64,000 nt of DNA from Anastatus disparis (lineage: Eukaryota > Arthropoda > Insecta > Hymenoptera > Eupelmidae). The translations under genes and the position numbers were made by a program. How positions within the stretch are numbered: the first letter of the stretch is position 1; the number at the start of each line of letters is the position of its first letter. The stretch covers positions 186,001 to 250,000 of the forward strand of contig JAFFSR010000396.1 in assembly GCA_017163975.1 (NCBI GenBank), given 5' to 3'. Below, piece by piece: positions 43,540 to 54,515 of the stretch. The notes beneath the pieces were generated by a model. That model did not search any database. It was not told where the DNA came from and worked only from the letters and a program-made list of their open reading frames with translations.

Positions 43540-45735
43540 TGATTTTTTTATTATCAACTAAACACTTTCTTGTGAATGATGTTTCGTCGACCCGGAGGTC
43601 CTCCGACTCACCTAAACATCATCTACAGGAAATGACAAAAATATATATTTTCAATTATAATACTAGATGTGTTTCCTTGTGGATGACGTTTCGTGATCCT
43701 GGAGGCCATCCTGGCCACCTGGACATCATCTCCAGGAAGTGACAAAAAATTTTAAATTATAATACTAAATTCACTTTCTCGAGAATGATGTTTCGTCGAC
43801 CTGGAGGTCGTCCAGGTCACCTGGACATCATCTCCAAGAAGTGACAAAAAATTTTTAATTATAATACTAGATTCACTTTCTCGAGAATAATGTTTTATCG
43901 ACCTGGAGGTCATCTAAGTCACCTGGACATCATCTATAGGAAGTGACAAAAATTTATATATTTCCAATGATAATACTAGATGTGTTTCCTCGTGGATGAT
44001 GTTTCGTAATCCTGGTGGCCATCCTGGCCATCTGGACATCATCTCCAAGAAGTGACAAAAAATTTTCAATTATAATACTAGATTCACTTTCTCGAGAATG
44101 ATGTTTTGTCGACCTGGAGGTCATCTAGGTCACCTGGACATCATCTATAGGATGTGACAAAAAATTTTAAATTATAATACTAGATTCACTTTCTCGAGAA
44201 TGATGTTTCGTCGACCTGGAGGTCGTCCAGGTCACCTGGACATCATCTCCGAGAAGTGACAAAAAATTTTTAATTATAATACTAGATTCAATTTCTCGAG
44301 AATGATGTTTTGTCGACCTGGAGGTCATCTAAGTCACCTGGACATCATCTATAGGAAGTGACAAAAATATATATATTTCCAATGATAATACTAGATGTGT
44401 TTCCACCTGGATGATGTTTCGTGATCCTGGCGGCCATCCTGGCCACCTGGACATCATCTCCGGAAAGTGACAAAAAATTTTCAATTATAATACTAGATTC
44501 ACTTTCTCGAGAATGATGTTTTGTCGACCTGGAGGTCATCTAGGTCACCTGGACATCATCTATAGGAAGTGACAAAAATTTATATATTTCCAATGATAAT
44601 ACTAGATGTGTTTCCTTGTGGATGATGTTTCGTGATCCTGGAGGCCATCCTGGCCACCTGGACATCATCTCCAGGAAGTGACAAAAATTTTAAATTATAA
44701 TACTAAATTCACTTTCTCGAGAATGATCTTTCGTCGACCTGGAGGTCGTCCAGGTCACCTGGACATCATCTCCAAGAAGTGACAAAAAATTTTTAATTAT
44801 AATACTAGATTCACTTTCTCGAGAATGATGTTTTGTCGACCTGGAGGTCATCTAAGTCACCTGGACATCATCTATAGGAAGTGACAAAAATTTATATATT
44901 TCCAATGATAATACTAGATGTGTTTCCTCGTGGATGATGTTTCGTGATCCTGGCGGCCATCCTGGCCACCTGGACATCATCTCCGGGAAGTGACAAAAAA
45001 TTTTCAATTATAATACTAGATTCACTTTCTCGAGAATGATGTTTCGTCGACCTGGAGGTCGTCCAGGTCACCTGGACATCATCTCCGAGAAGTGACAAAA
45101 AATTTTTAATTATAATACTAGATTCACTTTCTTGAGAATGATGTTTTGTCGACCTGGAGGTCATCTAGGTCACCTGGACATCATCTCCAAGAAGTGACAA
45201 AAAATTTTTAATTATAATACTAGATTCACTTTCTCGAGAATGATGTTTTGTCGACTTGGAGGTCATCTAAGTCACCTGGACATCATCTATAGGAAGTGAC
45301 AAAAATTTATATATTTCCAATGATAATACTAGATGTGTTTCCTCGTGGATGATGTTTCGTAATCCTGGTAGCCATCCTGGCCATCTGGACATCATCTCCA
45401 AGAAGTGACAAAAAATTTTCAATTATAATACTAGATTCACTTTCTCGAGAATGATGTTTTGTCGACCTGGAGGTCATCTAGGTCACCTGGACATCATCTA
45501 TAGGATGTGACAAAAATTTATATATTTCCAATGATAATACTAGATGTGTTTCCTCGTGGATGATGATTCGTGATCCTGGAGGCCATCCTGGCTACCTGGA
45601 CATCATCTCCAGGAAGTGACAAAAAATTTTTTAATTTTAATTATAATACTAGATGCACTTTCTGAATGATGTTTCGTCGACCTAAAGGTTGTCTAGGTCA
45701 CCTGGACATCATCTTCAGGAAGTGACAAAAATGTA
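43540..45735 (+). repeat. ~101-110-bp minisatellite, 21 units, palindromic core
   Basis: Every unit ends ACATCATCT....GAAGTGACAAAAA. Two main types alternate: type A (about 102 bp, TCTCGAGAATGATGTTTTGT, then CGACCTGGAGGTC) and type B (about 110 bp, GTGTTTCCTCGTGGATGATG, then CCTGGAGGCCATCCTGG). GATGATGT and ACATCATC bracket the CCTGG-rich core in each unit, so each can fold. The order (B A A B A, and so on) repeats in blocks, indicating higher-order structure. Open frames read on the minus strand are repeat artefacts. Confidence 0.95.
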
Positions 45736-46287
45736 CACTAATTTGTAATTAATGTATTCAAGCGTCTACTGAAAAATTGTGTTACGATTAATTAAGCATA
45801 AATGTTTAATTTAATTAAACATTTCATCAAAATTTGTTCACTTTCTAATTTTTTTTGTTTTGAATATTTAATTTTCTATAATTTCTTTATAAATTTTAAA
45901 AAGATTTTTTGTTATTTTTTGTATCTAGTTTTATAGAGTTATACAAAAGTTATATATAATCATTTTCAGATACAAACTATATCCAGTAAACTATATCGAG
46001 TACTTCCGTATTTAATTCATTCTTTTTTATATAAAGGAATGAAATTGACATTGATTAATAAGCTCTTCTGTTTCAACTTTTTTAAATAATATAAAATTCA
46101 TAAAAATACCATTAAACTATTTTTTTATTTTATAATTTTATCAAATTTCTTGAAATTTTTTGAATATTATAACTGTTGTTTTTTGTTTTTAATCATTGTT
46201 CAAATTGATAAATACTATTTAATCTTTATTATTACTTTTAAAAAAGTATATTTTAGGCGAGTTCAGGTATTGAATAGTATAGTATTC
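45736..46287. other. AT-rich spacer in insertion
   Basis: Includes a first copy of the TCGAGTACTTCCGTATTTAA word near 45997. No coding evidence. Confidence 0.5.
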
Positions 46288-47352
46288 TTTAGAACATTTT
46301 TTCTAAATATTTCATTTTACCCAATACATAATATTTTTTTTATTTCAGCTTTCGAAAGTACTGAAATATCATCATCAAGTTTATACTTTTTATTTGATTT
46401 ATCCTTAGTTTTTGCTTAAGAAAGTTTTGAAATCAATCAAGCAATCGTCGAGTACTTCCGTATTAATTCATTCTTTTTAATATGAAGTTCATAATATGAA
46501 TAATAAGAAATTCATAAAATATTTACAGTTTTGGCTAAAGAAAGTTTCGAAATCAATCAAGCAATCGTCGAGTACTTCTGTATTCAATTCATTTTTTTAA
46601 AGCTTTTTTTAGAGCTTCAAAACATATTAAATTTTACTAAATATCCACAAAATAACTTGCCAGGCCCGTAGATTAATAGTTCATGGTGTAATTGATAATT
46701 TTAAAGTTTTTATAGTAAAAATAAGTGAAAGAAAACTAAGAATATTGAATTCTCTGCGTTACATAACATCACATATAAAAAAAATAATTTATAGCACAAA
46801 ATAGATTATTATTTATTGTAATAGGATGTATTTTTGTTCTTTATCTTTGAATGTATATGTATTTATTAAATTCATATTTTAAACTGTTATTTAACACACG
46901 TGAATTAGCTAACAATTAAATTATAAACCAGTACACATTAACATTGAGCATTTCACTAACAAAATATTAATCTACGGGCCTGGCAAGTTATTTTGTGGAT
47001 ATTTAGTAAAATTTAATATGTTTTGAAGCTCTAAAAAAAGCTTTAAAAAAATGAATTGAATACAGAAGTACTCGACGATTGCTTGATTGATTTCGAAACT
47101 TTCTTTAGCCAAAACTGTAAATATTTTATGAATTTCTTATTATTCATATTATGAACTTCATATTAAAAAGAATGAATTAATACGGAAGTACTCGACGATT
47201 GCTTGATTGATTTCAAAACTTTCTTAAGCAAAAACTAAGGATAAATCAAATAAAAAGTATAAACTTGATGATGATATTTCAGTACTTTCGAAAGCTGAAA
47301 TAAAAAAATATTATGTATTGGGTAAAATGAAATATTTAGAAAAAATGTTCTA
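46288..47352. repeat. Long inverted repeat, ~385-bp arms, ~295-bp loop
   Basis: Left arm 46288-46675 (TTTAGAACATTTTTTCTAAA ... TTGCCAGGCCCGTAGATTAA) is mirrored almost perfectly by right arm 46973-47352. The arms contain two direct copies (~119 bp apart) of CAAGCAATCGTCGAGTACTT. The high arm identity suggests recent formation or arm-to-arm gene conversion. Confidence 0.9.
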
Positions 47353-47355
47353 AAG

Positions 47356-47937
47356 TTTTATTTTCGTTAAAAGTAGTTCAAGATTGGAATACTCTTCTTT
47401 AAGTACTGTTGAATGTGCTAATGGTATAGGAGCATATTTATTTGTGATATTGAGGAGTACTGCTTTAAGGCTGCGCTTTAATGAATCAATGAATAGTCGC
47501 CAATTTTCAGGTTTGTATATGTTGGGTTTCAATTCATCAATAAGACCTGTCACGTCCGTGCAATAAACCATATTAGAATCATTCTTGAAATAATTTCTAA
47601 AGCGCTCTTCTCGATTACGATATGCACATACTTTAGTACCCTTTGTCAACATATTTCGTCTCTTAAACTCTGAAGCCATAAACTCTGATTGTTCCTTAGA
47701 TAAACCACTCTTTCTAAATAAATCGTTCAGACTTTTTTGATCAAACTTTTCAACAGTTCGTTCTTCACCCTTAGGAATATACTCTTCATCACTATCCAGA
47801 GAATGTTCTTCAGGTCAACTTAGATCTTCTTCATTTGGTGTGTTTGTGTCAGAGACAATTTGATCTGTCAATTTTTTATTTATACTTATTCTGTTGTAAA
47901 ACTGGGTACTGTTGTTTAGAAATGAATTCGGTTTCAT
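47356..47937 (-). pseudogene. Transposon copy A, N-terminal half with divergent start
   Basis: The frame opens at ATG 47935-47937 (MKPNSFLNNSTQF) and runs to a TGA at about 47815, which replaces a serine codon present in copy B. It then continues EEHSLDSDEEYIPKGEERTV and on to LLLTKIK at the insertion edge. Upstream of NEEDLS the sequence is unrelated to copy B and lacks its N-terminal zinc motifs. This is either an alternative first exon or a recombined start. The protein is broken by the stop and by the 43014-47355 insertion. Confidence 0.68.
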
Positions 47938-47940
47938 TTT

Positions 47941-48031
47941 AAAGCTCCGTTCAGTTAATCACTGTTGTACACTGTCATTGATCTTAAAGCATTGTTTATA
48001 AACGAATGGGACTTATGATCTTTTTCCAAAG

Positions 48032-48064
<33 letters not shown>

Positions 48065-48311
48065 TACTCTATAAGGGTACCTAAAAAAAACCTGCTGCTG
48101 CGAAGTATTGGTCACGATGACAACTGCCCTGAAAATGGGATGTGTAGAATGATTCGGTGTACTCAATACTTTGCAGTAACTAACCCAGCGAAGGCGCGCT
48201 GTCCTGCAGGGGAGCACTAGGATGTGAGAATGATGCCGTAGTGTGTCCGACGACGAGTTGACATTGTCCTCGTCAAAGTCGGAAAGCTCTCATACTTAGG
48301 CCTGGGGAGGT
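47941..48311. other. Centre between the inverted transposon copies
   Basis: An (AT)n run lies at 48032-48062, then GC-richer sequence (CCTGCTGCTGCGAAGTATTG, GGCGCGCTGTCCTGCAGGGG) that continues in frame into the first codons of copy B. That segment resembles repeat DNA placed 5' of the ORF rather than host sequence (inference). Confidence 0.5.
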
Positions 48312-48392
48312 ATGAGAGTTATCACCCCTAGGACGGCGGACTCACCTGCGATCGGAACAGGATTCCTAGTGTGTGGGGTTCAATTCAACAAT

Positions 48393-50251
48393 ATGGCTAA
48401 TTCAAATTTTCAACCTTTTTTAAACTGCGCTGGTACATCCAATAACAGTTTTAACCATACGTGTAATGGATCTCAAGATAATTTCTGTTATGTATGTTCA
48501 GAATATATTGGACAACGAAACAAAAGAAAAATCACAGATAATATTAATTTTATCTATCAAAAATGTTTTGATATTGAGATTTCTCAACAGGATAAAATTT
48601 GGGTTCCTCATTATATATGTGCTTCATGTTATGCCATGATGAATCGATACAACACCAGTCAGGCTAGGTCCAAATTAAAATTTACTATACCTACAAAGTG
48701 GAAGGAACCAAAAGATGGAAATGATTGCTATTTTTGTTTAACAAAGATACAAGGTTTAGACAAGATACAGAAAAAAGGAATAGTATATCCTAATACTTCT
48801 TGTATAGAATTTCCATCCAAGAATTTTATAGATATTTTTGAAAATAAAGATTCGAGAGATAGTTTTACAACAGGCTTAGGGAATCTAAATGTAGATGAAA
48901 ACTCGACAGATGAAACAACTGAAAATCTGATTGCCGCAGACGGAAGCTCATCAAATGAAGAAGATCTAAGTTCACCTGAAGAACATTCTCTGGATAGTGA
49001 TGAAGAGTATATTCCTAAGGGTGAAGAACGAACTGTTGAAAAGTTTGATCAAAAAAGTCTGAACGATTTATTTAGAAAGAGTGGTTTATCTAAGGAACAA
49101 TCAGAGTTTATGGCTTCAGAGTTTAAGAGACGAAATATGTTGACAAAGGGTACTAAAGTATGTGCATATCGTAATCGAGAAGAGCGCTTTAGAAATTATT
49201 TCAAGAATGATTCTAATATGGTTTATTGCACGGACGTGAAAGGTCTTATTGATGAATTGAAACCCAACATATACAAACCTGAAAATTGGCGACTATTCAT
49301 TGATTCATCAAAGCGCAGCCTTAAAGCAGTACTCCTCAATATCACAAATAAATATGCTCCTATACCATTAGCACATTCAACAGTACTTAAAGAAGAGTAT
49401 TCCAATCTTGAACTACTTTTAACGAAAATAAAATATAGAGAACATAAATGGCAAATATGTGGCGATTTAAAGATTTTATCTATGATACTTGGACAACAAT
49501 CTGGATTTACGAAGTACCCATGTTATTTATGCATGTTTGATAGCAGAGATAGAAAAACACTATAAAAAGAAAATTTGGCCATCAAGAGAATCGTTTGAAC
49601 CTGGAAAAAGAATGTTATAAAAGATCCACTCGTTAATCCTTCGAAAATTTTGATACCGCCTCTGCATATAAAGCTTGGATTGATAAAGCAATTAGTTAAA
49701 GCTTTGGACAAGGACGGTCAATGCTTCCAATATATAAGCAAAGTATTTCCCCATAAATCTGATGCTAAATTAAATGAAGGTATTTTTGATGGTCCTGAAA
49801 TCCGAACTTTATTTAGAGACGAAAACTTTGAACAAAGCATGACTGATGTTGAAAAGGCAGCATGGTTAAGTTTTAAAGAGGTATCGACGAAATTTTTGGG
49901 TAATGCCAAAGACACGAATTATAAAGCTATTGTGAAAAGAATGGTACGTAATTTTGAAAAATTGGGTTGTCTAATGAACTTAAAACTTCATTTTCTTGAT
50001 TCACACGTTGATCAGTTTCCTGAAAATAACGGAGACTTTAGTGAAGAGCATGGTGAACGATTTCACCAAGATTTAAAGGAGTTTGAACGTAGATTTCAAG
50101 GAAACTGGGGTATCAACATGTTAGCAGATTACTGCTGGATGATAAAAAGAGAAACAGCTGCGAAAAAGGACAAAAACGTGTCAGAAATCCACTACATCGG
50201 TCATTCGAAGAGAAACGTGTACGTAAGCGTAAGCCAATTTAAAAAAAACAT

Positions 50252-50285
<34 letters not shown>

Positions 50286-50327
50286 AACATAGACAAAATG
50301 TTAAGTTTAACGTACACAATAGGCTAA
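48393..50327 (+). pseudogene. Transposon copy B, large uncharacterised protein, two indels
   Basis: About 640 codons. ATG 48393 (MANSNFQPFLNC) is preferred; the frame is open upstream to 48312, but that part looks non-coding. The N-terminus has CYVCSEYIG, YICASCYAMM and CYFCLTKI Cys pairs (putative zinc domain, residues 30-125). An acidic linker (SNEEDLSSPEEHSLDSDEEY) follows, then the conserved core CGDLKILSMILGQQSGF, PPLHIKLGLIKQL, EEHGERFHQDL and NMLADYCWMIKRE. Against copy A it lacks 2 bp near 49545 and 1 bp near 49605. The frame is lost between them (stop at 49563-49565) and restored after. The C-terminus runs into a (GA)n tract. Confidence 0.75.
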
Positions 50328-50915
50328 GTTAATATCTTGAATTTACAGTCAATGCTGTGAAAGACTCTAAAATTAGTATTTCAGACGTAAAATTTTTAAA
50401 AAATCGATAAATTTACCATATACAGTTCTTGTCACCGCCCTCTAGAAGTAGTTTTTACACAATCTGACTTCAAATTCATGATCAGCAATCTGAAAAACCC
50501 CCAGGATAGTATTTCCAATGTTTATCGACTCTTCAAAAGACGCATGATTAAATTTTAATATTGTTTAAATCTATTTTAGGCAAAATTTCGACTTTTACCG
50601 ATTTCCTCATCTTTTCAGCCCCATACAGAGGACTAGAATCGCGTTAAAAAAATTTGAAGGTATGGTTTCCCGTGTATTTTTTCCCGTAGAATTCGATTTT
50701 GAAGTCCAATTAACCGTATCTCATGATTTGTTTTTTCTAGACTCGAAAAACCGCAAAAAAACCGTAAAAAATGAGGTTTTTTCAATAAAACTCTGAGAAA
50801 AGGTAGGAAAACCCTATATTTTTATTACAGATTCGGATTCAGCGTCGAAAAATACATGGGAATATGTATGTCCGGTCAAAAGTTCAGACATTTTTTTTCA
50901 TTTTGTGGGCCTGTG
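50328..50915 (+). other. Conserved 3' non-coding end of transposon copy B
   Basis: Mirror of 41531-42151, ending in TTTTGTGGGCCTGTGTG. The conserved length argues that it is part of the element. Confidence 0.8.
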
Positions 50916-50929
50916 TGATAAAAAATAAT

Positions 50930-52810
50930 ATAATAATAAAATTCAAAGTATAAAAACTTGATACCGCAGATATCATGACTATTAATAAAAAGAAACAGAA
51001 TCACTCATTCTTTTTGGATTCATTCAACCATCATTCGCGCTAATAAATACATTCACACCTTAAATCTATATATAAGAGAAACAAAATAAATTAACATAAA
51101 ATTAAAATATTTAAAATTAAGATCAAGATCACTCGAGGTCGAGTAAGTACCTCCTCAAAGCCGACTTGAACCTGCCGAGCGATGAAAGATTTTTTATATC
51201 GGCAGGCAGGGAGTTCCGAAAATGCGCACCTTGAACTTGAAAGGAATTTCTTCCAGTCTCAGTACGCATAAAGGGCACTGCGAAGTCCTTAATCTCTCCT
51301 CTAGTGGCTACCCTAGGTACATATCTAGTAAAGAGACTCACTAGATACTCTAAAGTATTCATGCGCACGATTTTGTACATAAGTACAGCCATAAAATACT
51401 GTCTTCTTGAATCAGTACGCAGCCAACTAAGAGCAGCTCTATGAGGAGAGATATGATCGCCCATTCTCACACCCATTACATATCTCACACATGAATTTTG
51501 TAGTCTTTGTATACGTCTTCTTAACCCCTGCGAAGCATCGAGCCAAGCTACTGAGCAGTAGTTGAGGTGCGGAAACAGCAAGGCGGTTGCGAGTTGTTTA
51601 CGCAGGGCCTCAGTGGTGTACCGACGGAAAAACCGTAAACTGTACATTATCCTATTAAATTTTTTAGTCACCATATTAATATGCGGCTCCCATGACAACC
51701 AAGCGTCAAGCACAACACCAAGGCTCACAACGGTATCAGAAAAAGATATGTCGACACCACCCTCAAGCTCAATCGTTCTCGACTCACCAGTATAGAAGTC
51801 ATTAATAAATCGACTACTGCCAAAAACGACTGCTTTAGTTTTGCTTGCATTTAATGTGAGAGAAGCATCGACAGCCCACCCCAACACCGCCCTGGCCGCC
51901 CTCTGCAAAATACGAATACCTTCATTCACATGTTCATAACGGACCTGAGTATAGATTTGGAGGTCATCAGCATATAATATGTGCTCGACGAAACAGGGGT
52001 CGAGTGTGTAACGTATGTTATTAATGTAAAGACAAAACAACAGAGGCCCCAGCAGTGAACCCTGTGGAACTCCTAGATTGGTTGTTAGCCAATCTGAATC
52101 CTCTTTTAAGTGTGTAGAAACCATTTGTTTCCTACCTGATAAATAGGTGCTAATCCATTCAAGTGCAGCCCTGGAAAACCCCATCGATCTAAGCCTCGCC
52201 AGCAATTTGGAGGGGCAGATTGTGTCGAAAGCCTTACTAAAGTCAAATAGAAGTAGTAACGTGGCAAGTTTCTTGTCAAGACCTGATCTTATGTCGTACG
52301 TAAGTTTAAGTATGGCAGTCTGCGTAGAATGGTGCTTTCTGAAGCCAGTCTCCGAAGAGACAAGTATTTTGTGTGTCGTAATGTACTCTTGCAGTTGGTC
52401 ATGGGCAATATTCTCCAGAACCTTTGAAAGAAAACACAATATTGCTACGGGCCTAAAATCTTAAGGCATCTTAGGTGCAGGACACTTCTTTAAAGGCACA
52501 ATGTGTGCACGCTTCCAAAGGCAAGGGAAGATCCCTCGCGCAAAAGAGGAATTGAAAAGAGTCACAAGATGCTCTCCAATAAACGGTAGTGCTTTAAGTA
52601 TCACACTCTGCGGAATGCCATCCTCGCCACAAGCCTGTGATGAAAAATGCGAAATCGCAAGGATTACATCAATAATGTTCATTGGCTTGAAGGCAAAGCC
52701 ACTTTCACTACACTCCGAAAGAATCTTCTTACGTTCCGCAGTATCATCTTGTGGCGAGACTGACACTCCCGCAAAATGTGCATTAAGCTCATCAGGAGTG
52801 AATCCATTTC
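50930..52810 (-). mobile_element. 5'-truncated LINE (non-LTR retrotransposon)
   Basis: Minus-strand RT gene with no endonuclease region. The element begins abruptly at about 52810 inside a ~160-bp tandem-repeat unit and ends near 50930 at an A/T-rich TTATTATATTATTTT-type tail next to transposon copy B. 5' truncation is the hallmark of target-primed reverse transcription. Confidence 0.85.
51129..52809 (-). pseudogene. LINE reverse transcriptase (CR1/I/jockey-like), one stop
   Basis: One frame from about 52809 to 51129 with a single in-frame TAA at 52461-52463 (probable CAA to TAA). RT landmarks in order are GEDGIP, DFRPVAI just after the stop, ETGFRKHHSTQTA, DFSKAFDTI, GVPQGSLLGPLLFCLYIN and YADDLQIY (catalytic DD), then SLGVVLDAWLSWEPHI and a C-terminal RIQRLQNSCVRYVMG region. 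The protein copies LINE RNA at the target site. Apart from the stop and missing N-terminus it looks well kept, so the insertion is fairly young. The clade is a judgement from motif style and should be checked by phylogeny. Confidence 0.88.
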
Positions 52811-53347
52811 ACGTAAACCATTCGATAGATTTGCTCCAAAATTTGTATGCAAGTTATTTGCTACTGTTTGAAGAAAACAAGTTTTGAAAAACTAATTTTC
52901 TCAGTGCAGTTTTAATTTAAGAGAATTTTGAAAATTTTAATACAAATTTTTATTTTTCATTTATCTTCTTTCTTAGCGTGGTTACATTAGAAATTTCGTT
53001 GTCATCGTTCTTTTAAAGTATAAATTTATAAATAAATATTAATGTTAGACAATTTTTTTATATTAAAATCAAATTTAAATAAATATAAAAAAATTAATGA
53101 AACTTAAAGAGCTCTGTGAGAAAGCATTCCGCCAAAGCACTTGGCAGCGTTTTTTTCATTTATCATGCTCTAAATAAAATGCGTAAATGCATGAAATTTT
53201 AAGCAATTTTTGTTGGGAGAATTTAATGCACTAGCTTAAATATTATTGTGGAATAAATAAAACTTTATGTAGATCTGAATAGATTTTTCAGCAATTCGCA
53301 ACCTTCAGTTTTTCATGTAGTTACATGAAATTCTGTACAATATGCTT
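52808..53347 (+). repeat. Interrupted tandem-repeat remnants
   Basis: 52808-52975 is one unit of the 39.8-41.1 kb array (ACCATTCGATAGATTTGCTC, CAGTGCAGTTTTAATTTAAG). 53150-53347 is the left part of the ~180-bp repeat that resumes at 62521, and the gypsy element was inserted into it. Confidence 0.75.
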
Positions 53348-54246
53348 TGTCACGGTATTCTACCGTGTTCGAATCTTGCGCGCTTAGGTAAAATCAAATG
53401 ACACGCGCTCAGTCATATACCTTGTATAAGTTACGTCAAGAAGCACGGAACTCGATGAGCAGCGCACGCTCGAAGAGCAAGAAAGCCACGAGGCGAGACA
53501 GAACATTTCCGGTGGTTTATCAGCGCACACGTGGCTCATATATTCCTGACCTGCAAGGGAGACTTTTTCTAACGGCCTACAAGCACGTATCTTAGTCATA
53601 TTTCTCGGCTTTATTTGAGTTTTAATTTGATTAATTCGTTGGTGTAGTGCCGCATATAGTTTTGTGTAGGAAAAGAAAAAGGAGATCGCTGCTCTAAAAA
53701 AACACGAGCATCATCCTCCGGCTGTGCATAATTTGGCTTGGCTGTCTTCGATAAGTCGCAGCGATCAGAAAATCTTTCCTTGCTTGGCTGTTCTCCGAGA
53801 GCCTCAACGACCAGGTTGCGGTGTCCGGTTCGTATTGTTGGCCAACGGCGATATATCTCCGGCGTATGTATTGCTATTATCATAGAAGCTTCTACGCGTA
53901 TTTGTAAGTTTATCTTATTATATCTACTTGGCTAAGATTTCTTTCCTCGAGGAAATCTTAGTATAGAGAGTGCGCGCGTTTATTGTAATATCTTAAGATA
54001 ATTTAGTTCGCGTCGCGTTACCCCTTAGAATTATCATTATTAACTCTTGTTCTTACTTTTTTATCTAAATTAATTTTGTTGTATTTTTTTCTTTACATAT
54101 TTAATAAATTCACATTAAGTTTAAAGACCTGTATCAATTTGCTTACCCCGACGCCTCTGCGGTCCTTATTTTTAATATCATATAATATATATATTTTTGT
54201 GTAAAATAAGGAAAACTGTGCTGCTGGCATCGCGTCTCTCGATCAG

Positions 54247-54278
<32 letters not shown>

Positions 54279-54494
54279 CGCTTAGCGACGAGTATATAGT
54301 ATGAAGTCTTGTCGCTAGTCAATATACGTTTGACTAACTAGCACCAATAGAGTTTACCGCGTAATATATATATGATTATTTTCTTACGAGTTGTCGGCAG
54401 CTCTATCTATAATAAAATTTATTGACTTAGCAAAATTTAATATTAAATTAATAGCTAATATATCTTTTTTGTAACGGGCAAAATAACCGTTACA
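53348..54494 (+). repeat. gypsy 5' LTR, 1147 bp
   Basis: Contains about 196 bp (54225-54420, with a (GA)n run at 54248-54279) that the 3' LTR lacks. The sequence on both sides aligns. Its first ~825 bp match the truncated LTR at 10118. Confidence 0.93.
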
Positions 54495-54497
54495 AAA

Positions 54498-54515
54498 TGG
54501 CACCCAATGTATAGA
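54498..54515 (+). promoter_or_regulatory. gypsy primer-binding site
   Basis: TGGCACCCAATGTATAGA starts three bases after the LTR with the expected TGG complementary to a tRNA CCA end. The tRNA is not identified. Confidence 0.7.

Larger units (their letters stand above)
43014..47355. mobile_element. 4.3-kb composite insertion into transposon copy A
   Basis: Copy B reads continuously where copy A is split between ATGTTCTCTATAT (ending 43013) and TTTTATTTTCG (from 47356), so 43014-47355 was inserted. Contents are a GC-rich hairpin (43015-43082), AT-rich DNA, a 21-unit minisatellite (43540-45735), AT-rich DNA, and a long inverted repeat (46288-47352) whose right arm abuts the junction. No duplication longer than one base is visible, and no ORF of note. 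Confidence 0.85.
41531..50915. mobile_element. Two inverted copies of an unassigned protein-coding transposon
   Basis: The end CACAGGCCCACAAAATGAAA at 41531 is mirrored by the end near 50915. The two copies are very similar over about 2 kb (41531-43013 plus 47356-47840 against 48957-50915). Copy A is on the minus strand and copy B on the plus strand, head to head with a ~1.1-kb non-homologous centre. The 3' non-coding ~590 bp is conserved too. Target duplications cannot be shown, because the left flank is an old repeat and the right flank is a LINE. Confidence 0.8.

Noticed and set aside
44345..45164. Minus-strand ORFs with repeated TKHHSRESESS peptides
   Set aside because: Pure translation of the 105-bp minisatellite; no start context or family support.
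43540..45735. CRISPR-like regular repeats
   Set aside because: Units are homologous over their full length with no unique spacers, the genome is eukaryotic, and there are no cas genes. It is a minisatellite.
48312..48392. Upstream start of the transposon copy B protein
   Set aside because: The frame is open, but the sequence looks like non-coding 5' repeat DNA; ATG 48393 is directly followed by the family-like protein.
53398..53883. Conserved small ORFs in the gypsy LTRs (also at 10168-10392 and 61630-62115)
   Set aside because: They recur only because LTR copies are homologous. Frames are shifted or interrupted between copies, and no domain is recognisable.
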